Shown: positions 6,932 through 10,000 of the stretch, in pieces | How the letters are laid out: each line of letters starts with the position of its first letter | Position numbering within the stretch: position 1 is the first letter of the stretch | Assembly (NCBI GenBank): GCA_020216985.1 | Contig: JAIWOH010000037.1 | Coordinates: 1-10,000, forward strand | Source: Nitrospira sp. | Lineage (GTDB): Bacteria; Nitrospirota; Nitrospiria; Nitrospirales; Nitrospiraceae | Reading direction: 5' to 3' | Length of the DNA: 10,000 nucleotides | Program-made: the position numbers and the translations under genes | The notes under the pieces: model-generated | Seen by the model: only the letters and a program-made list of their open reading frames with translations | What the model was told of the DNA's origin: nothing | Database searches by the model: none

Positions 6932-7213
6932 CTATGCGGGCGGAGCAGGTTGCACACCGGCCGCCGGCTGACTCACAGCGGACGCTTGAGCCGACGGAGG
7001 GCTCGTCGGCTGGGGAGGAATCGCCTGTTGTTGCGCCACGGCCTGAGCCTGAGCTTCCGTCTCGATCGCATCCGCCTCATGCACGGACTTTTTGAACCCT
7101 TTGATGGCTTTCCCCAACCCCTCTCCCAATTGGGGCAGCTTGCCCGCGCCGAAAATAATCAGCACGATGAACAGAATCAGCACCAACTCCGTGAATCCGA
7201 GACTTCCAAACAT
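6932..7213 (-). CDS. tatA: Sec-independent (Tat) protein translocase subunit TatA/E family
   Basis: TatA oligomers form the pore through which folded, often cofactor-bearing proteins cross the inner membrane. This 93-residue protein has the full family pattern: a short N-terminus MFGSLGFTEL, one membrane helix at about 7-21, the FGAGKLPQLG hinge (21-30) and an amphipathic helix EGLGKAIKGFKKSV. Residues from about 52 on are an unstructured tail rich in Ala, Gln and Pro, as in many TatA proteins. The ATG at 7213 has a good AAGGAG site upstream. It lies 24 bases after the TPR gene and ends a few bases before the NHL gene. TatB and TatC are not in the window. No protein encoded nearby has a convincing twin-arginine signal, so its substrate is elsewhere or it is simply a general TatA placed in this operon. 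Confidence 0.93.
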   Translation of the reverse strand: MFGSLGFTELVLILFIVLIIFGAGKLPQLGEGLGKAIKGFKKSVHEADAIETEAQAQAVAQQQAIPPQPTSPPSAQASAVSQPAAGVQPAPPA

Positions 7214-7237
7214 GACGCGCTCCTTCGTAAAGATGGG

Positions 7238-8059
7238 TCAGGCTCCGGACTCGTCTTTCGCTTTTTTGGCGAACCGCTCTCGCAATCGCTTGCGAACTTC
7301 TTCGGCCTTATCGAACATTTTGCACTTATCATAGACGTTGATCAGATTGTAATACGCCAACGGCTCGTCGGGATTGTGCTCGACGGCGTTTTCCATGACG
7401 GTCATCGCCAAATCAGTCTTTTTATGATTGAGCGCGACCTCCATCAACTTATAACTCGACTCCAAATGTTTCGGATCCAGCTCGAGCGTTCTGAGATAAC
7501 ACTGGATCCCCATGTCGATCGTGTTGTAGTCGGACACTTGGGGGTTGTCCAACTCGATATAGACACCCGCCAAGTTGTACCACGCGATAGGGTCTTCCGG
7601 CGTGATTTCGACCAGACGCTCGAAAAATCCCTTCGCCTCCATGTATTTCTTTTTGTCCGCATACAGGCGCCCCAGGTTGAACAACGCCAACACGTCGTGA
7701 GGGAATACCTCCAAGGCGTGGCGAAACTGGGCTTCCGCCTCATCCATCATGTTCTTCGTCGCGTAGATCGTCCCTAGATTCGAATAATACATGGCCAGCG
7801 ACCGGTTCATTTCCGTCCGCAAACTTTCGGCCATTTCGATTGTTTTTTTGACCTCCATCAGCGCATCGTCGAGTCGCCCTTGCCTGAAATACAGCTCTCC
7901 GAGCCGGCTGCGCGCGTGAAAATCGTCCGGCTCTTCCGCGAGCAACTTTTCAATGCCGGCGATTTCTTCTTCGGGCGACAGCGGCTGATCGCCCGGATCA
8001 ACGGCCGCCGAGCCTGAGGAGGGCGGCGTGGGTTCGGACATCGGGATCTGTGTCTCCAT
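7238..8059 (-). CDS. Tetratricopeptide-repeat (TPR) protein
   Basis: The 273-residue product begins with a disordered segment rich in Pro, Ser, Gly and Glu (1-30) and then has about six TPR units from about 44 to 265. Recognisable examples are ARSRLGELYFRQGRLDDALM (49-68), YYSNLGTIYATKNMMDEAEA (91-110), ALFNLGRLYADKKKYMEAKG (125-144) and AYYNLINVYDKCKMFDKAEE (235-254). The C-terminus is basic (RKRLRERFAKKAK). No signal peptide or membrane helix is seen, so it should be cytoplasmic and act as a protein-binding scaffold. The ATG at 8059 has AAAGGAA upstream; an in-frame ATG lies six codons later. It sits 49 bases after the membrane protein gene and 24 bases before tatA. A role as an assembly factor for the redox proteins of the cluster is plausible but not shown. 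Confidence 0.85.
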   Translation of the reverse strand: METQIPMSEPTPPSSGSAAVDPGDQPLSPEEEIAGIEKLLAEEPDDFHARSRLGELYFRQGRLDDALMEVKKTIEMAESLRTEMNRSLAMYYSNLGTIYATKNMMDEAEAQFRHALEVFPHDVLALFNLGRLYADKKKYMEAKGFFERLVEITPEDPIAWYNLAGVYIELDNPQVSDYNTIDMGIQCYLRTLELDPKHLESSYKLMEVALNHKKTDLAMTVMENAVEHNPDEPLAYYNLINVYDKCKMFDKAEEVRKRLRERFAKKAKDESGA

Positions 8060-8108
8060 CGGAAAACGTTCCTTTTCTGTTTGCGTATCGTTCCCTCAAC
8101 CGTTACGG

Positions 8109-9230
8109 TCAGGCTTCCTTCGCGACCAGCGGATCCGACGATCCCAGCAACGCCCCCTCGGTCGCCGTCTGCGATCCCGCGACCGCCAGTCTCGCTCGAT
8201 CGATCGTCAACAACATCATACCAAGGATCACCATCAAGGTCAGATTAGAAAACATGAGGGCATAGCCCGCGATGAACATCAGACCGATGCCGTATCCAGC
8301 CAGTCGTCCCATCAGCAACAGTTTCACGACGCTATATCCCCAACACAGAAAACCGACGAGATAGAGGGCGAAAGGGAGGTAAAACGTGTAGCCCATGCCG
8401 AATTGGAAAATCCAACCGATCCCCTGCGAGGCTTGTCGAGCGGCGGATGCCAAAGCCGGATCGTACCGTTCCAACAGGTAATCGAAAAAAATCAACAGCA
8501 GAAAAACGACGCCGCTTACGGCCCAAAACCACATCGCCCGACTCCGTTGACGCCGGTTCTTTATTCGAAGGGAAAGTCCGCGTCCATAGGCGGCGTAGAC
8601 CAGCATGCTTGCCAACACCATCAGCGCCTCACCGGCTCGGTGCAATTCATAGACCAACGGAGGCGCGTCCAACGTTCCGGCCAAACTATAGGCCGTAGAG
8701 ACGATTTGATAATACAACCAGCCTCCGATGCCCAACACGTACACGGTCACCAGCAGGCGTTTGATCCGTTCCGGATGGGAAACCCAGTACTCCACCGTCA
8801 AAAACGCGAGCGTCATCAGTGCCACGCCGTTATAGATGACGGCGCCCAGCATTCCCGGCTGCACGAACAAAAACACAACGGTCAGCGCCAACAACAGGAC
8901 GGTGCAGGCCATCGCCGATTTGGCCGGCCACCCGGCATCGGACCCCATGCCGCGCTGCGTCATGATCACGACAAGACTCAGGAACAGGAGCACGGCCACG
9001 ATATTCAGCAACCACGCTCCGACCGCCGTCAACGTGGTGAACGTGGGAGTGATCCAGGAATGCTCCGCCGCCATCTTGCTCAGATGCATTCCCAAGCGGG
9101 ACGCCAGTCGATAGAGAACCAGTTCAAGAAACGAGGCCAACAGTGTGAGTTTAACGGCGTACTCAAAGAGGGGACCGAAATCCCCGATCTTTCCCGGCGG
9201 CCGATTGCCCAGAAGAATGGAGGCCTTCAT
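8109..9230 (-). CDS. Polytopic membrane protein of unknown function
   Basis: The 373-residue product is very hydrophobic, with about ten likely transmembrane helices at roughly 22-42, 66-90, 106-124, 127-148, 158-180, 198-216, 233-253, 280-302, 311-326 and 328-345. The loop 220-231 (LRIKNRRQRSRA) is basic and probably cytoplasmic; the C-terminal 25 residues are soluble. No CxxCH, transporter signature or protease motif is visible. Histidines that could ligate haem are few (H49, H57, H152, H197), so a cytochrome b role is possible but unsupported. The ATG at 9230 has AAGG ten bases upstream. It is the first gene behind the promoter at 9257-9286 and so heads the cluster. It could be the membrane anchor or quinone-facing part of the electron path, or an unrelated permease. 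Confidence 0.8.
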   Translation of the reverse strand: MKASILLGNRPPGKIGDFGPLFEYAVKLTLLASFLELVLYRLASRLGMHLSKMAAEHSWITPTFTTLTAVGAWLLNIVAVLLFLSLVVIMTQRGMGSDAGWPAKSAMACTVLLLALTVVFLFVQPGMLGAVIYNGVALMTLAFLTVEYWVSHPERIKRLLVTVYVLGIGGWLYYQIVSTAYSLAGTLDAPPLVYELHRAGEALMVLASMLVYAAYGRGLSLRIKNRRQRSRAMWFWAVSGVVFLLLIFFDYLLERYDPALASAARQASQGIGWIFQFGMGYTFYLPFALYLVGFLCWGYSVVKLLLMGRLAGYGIGLMFIAGYALMFSNLTLMVILGMMLLTIDRARLAVAGSQTATEGALLGSSDPLVAKEA

Positions 9231-9256
9231 GACGAATACGCCTTGAGTCGGCGAGT

Positions 9257-9286
9257 ATTATATCCATCGCAAAAAAATGAGGTCAA
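9257..9286 (-). promoter_or_regulatory. Near-consensus sigma70-type promoter of the redox cluster
   Basis: On the minus strand TTGACC (9281-9286) and a perfect TATAAT (9257-9262) are 18 bases apart. Transcription would begin near 9249-9251, giving a leader of about 20 bases before the ATG at 9230, with AAGG in it. The -35 box lies inside the 3' stem of the upstream terminator, and its T-tract forms part of the spacer. Confidence 0.72.
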
Positions 9287-9301
9287 CGCCGGACGGCCTC
9301 A
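9271..9301 (-). terminator. Intrinsic terminator of the radical SAM gene
   Basis: On the minus strand TGAGGCC (from 9301-9295) pairs with GACCTCA (9284-9278), a 7-bp stem with one C-A mismatch and a ten-base GC-rich loop, followed directly by seven T residues (9277-9271). It begins 20 bases after the TAG at 9321-9323. It separates the radical SAM gene from the redox cluster. Confidence 0.7.
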
Positions 9302-9320
9302 AACCGACCGAATCACGAAC

Positions 9321-10000
9321 CTACGAGCCGATCGCCTGAGGCGTTTGAATGCCGGCTTCCTTGGCTCGTCCGATATAGAGCAATCCGTCGGCCATCGAGT
9401 AGTTAAACGGCAGTTCGCAGACCACCTCGCTGATCCGTTCATAGACGTATTGATAGACCCGTTCGGCTTGATCCGGCGTCATGCCGCCTTGCACCTCGTA
9501 AAAAAATCCGAGACTCAGATCCTCGGACGACGGCCGCATGATCCGTCGAATGCCGTATTCTGCCGGATCGCTCATGATCGGCGCCTCTTTTTCCAAATCG
9601 AACAGACAGGGCTGACAAGAAAATCCGAACGACTCATGAAGCCTGCGGTTTCCCACGATGAAATTCATGGTCTCCAGGGCCTCGTCTTCCGTTTCCGTCG
9701 GGAACCCCACGATAATGTAACAGTGAACGGCAATCCCCAGATCGACGCAGTCGTCGGCGATGCGCCGAACCCACTCCTGCTTGATTCCTTTCTTCATCAA
9801 ATCCATGACCCGCTGATTGAACGATTCCAGTCCGAACACGATCTTCAAGCATCCGGCGTCCCGCATGAGCGCCAACAGGTCGCGCGTGAGATTTTTCTCG
9901 AACCGCATTTCGCAGGTCCATTTGACGTCGAGCCGCTTCTCGAGCATCTGCTGGCAGAGCCGCCTGGTCGGCGCCAGCGCGAAACATTCGTCGGTGAAGA
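9321..10000 (-). CDS. Radical SAM protein, C-terminal part (5' end beyond the window)
   Basis: The frame is open to the right edge, so about 226 C-terminal residues are visible, beginning FTDECFALAPTRRLCQQM. This matches the segment that follows the CxxxCxxC iron-sulfur site in radical SAM enzymes, where a D-E-x-F strand is followed by helices. Further family features are WTCEMRFEKN, LLALMRDAGCLKIVFGLESF and AVHCYIIVGFPTETEDEAL, the typical strands of the partial TIM barrel that line the SAM site. The Fe-S motif and any N-terminal cobalamin-binding domain lie outside. The layout is like that of B12-binding radical SAM proteins (the BchE/MiaB-like fold group), which act as methyltransferases or cyclases; the substrate cannot be told. 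A terminator follows directly, so it belongs to a different transcript from the redox cluster. Confidence 0.85.
   Translation of the reverse strand, partial: FTDECFALAPTRRLCQQMLEKRLDVKWTCEMRFEKNLTRDLLALMRDAGCLKIVFGLESFNQRVMDLMKKGIKQEWVRRIADDCVDLGIAVHCYIIVGFPTETEDEALETMNFIVGNRRLHESFGFSCQPCLFDLEKEAPIMSDPAEYGIRRIMRPSSEDLSLGFFYEVQGGMTPDQAERVYQYVYERISEVVCELPFNYSMADGLLYIGRAKEAGIQTPQAIGS

Noticed and set aside
6575..7777. Plus-strand ORF of 400 aa across tatA and parts of the NHL and TPR genes.
   Set aside because: It runs antisense to three recognised genes and has no coherent domain; it is a by-product of codon bias on the other strand.

Overview
The window looks like chromosomal DNA from a GC-rich bacterium with strongly haem-dependent respiration. 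The gene set (two five-haem c-type cytochromes, an NxrC/EbdC-like haem b subunit, a TatA, and NHL and TPR proteins) most resembles Nitrospirota, especially Nitrospira-like nitrite oxidisers. That placement is inferred from gene content and protein style; no rRNA or other marker gene is present.

Layout. (1) Positions 1-605, plus strand: the C-terminal half of an integron-type tyrosine recombinase (IntI family), broken by a one-base frameshift near 261 and not recognisable upstream of about 89. (2) Positions 606-1531: about 0.9 kb without a convincing long gene, holding several short hairpins and one small doubtful ORF with a very good ribosome binding site. (3) Positions 1532-9230, minus strand: eight co-directional genes with short gaps. 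In transcription order they are a polytopic membrane protein, a TPR protein, TatA, an NHL beta-propeller, a haem-b-binding NxrC/EbdC-like protein, a PDZ-domain protein and two related pentahaem cytochromes. (4) Positions 9231-9320: a short intergenic region with an intrinsic terminator and a near-consensus sigma70-type promoter that overlap. (5) Positions 9321-10000, minus strand: the C-terminal part of a radical SAM protein that continues past the right edge.

The promoter at 9257-9286 probably starts one transcript covering the eight genes. Three of them form a plausible periplasmic electron-transfer set: one haem b subunit of the type II DMSO-reductase family, and two cytochromes with five CxxCH sites each. 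A PDZ protein is exported with them. The membrane protein, the TatA pore subunit and the likely cytoplasmic NHL and TPR proteins could serve assembly, export or quinone/membrane contact; this is inference. No molybdopterin catalytic subunit and no iron-sulfur beta subunit lie in the window, so the haem b subunit is an orphan here. The integron remnant and gene-poor stretch just beyond the 3' end of the cluster mark a region of past rearrangement.
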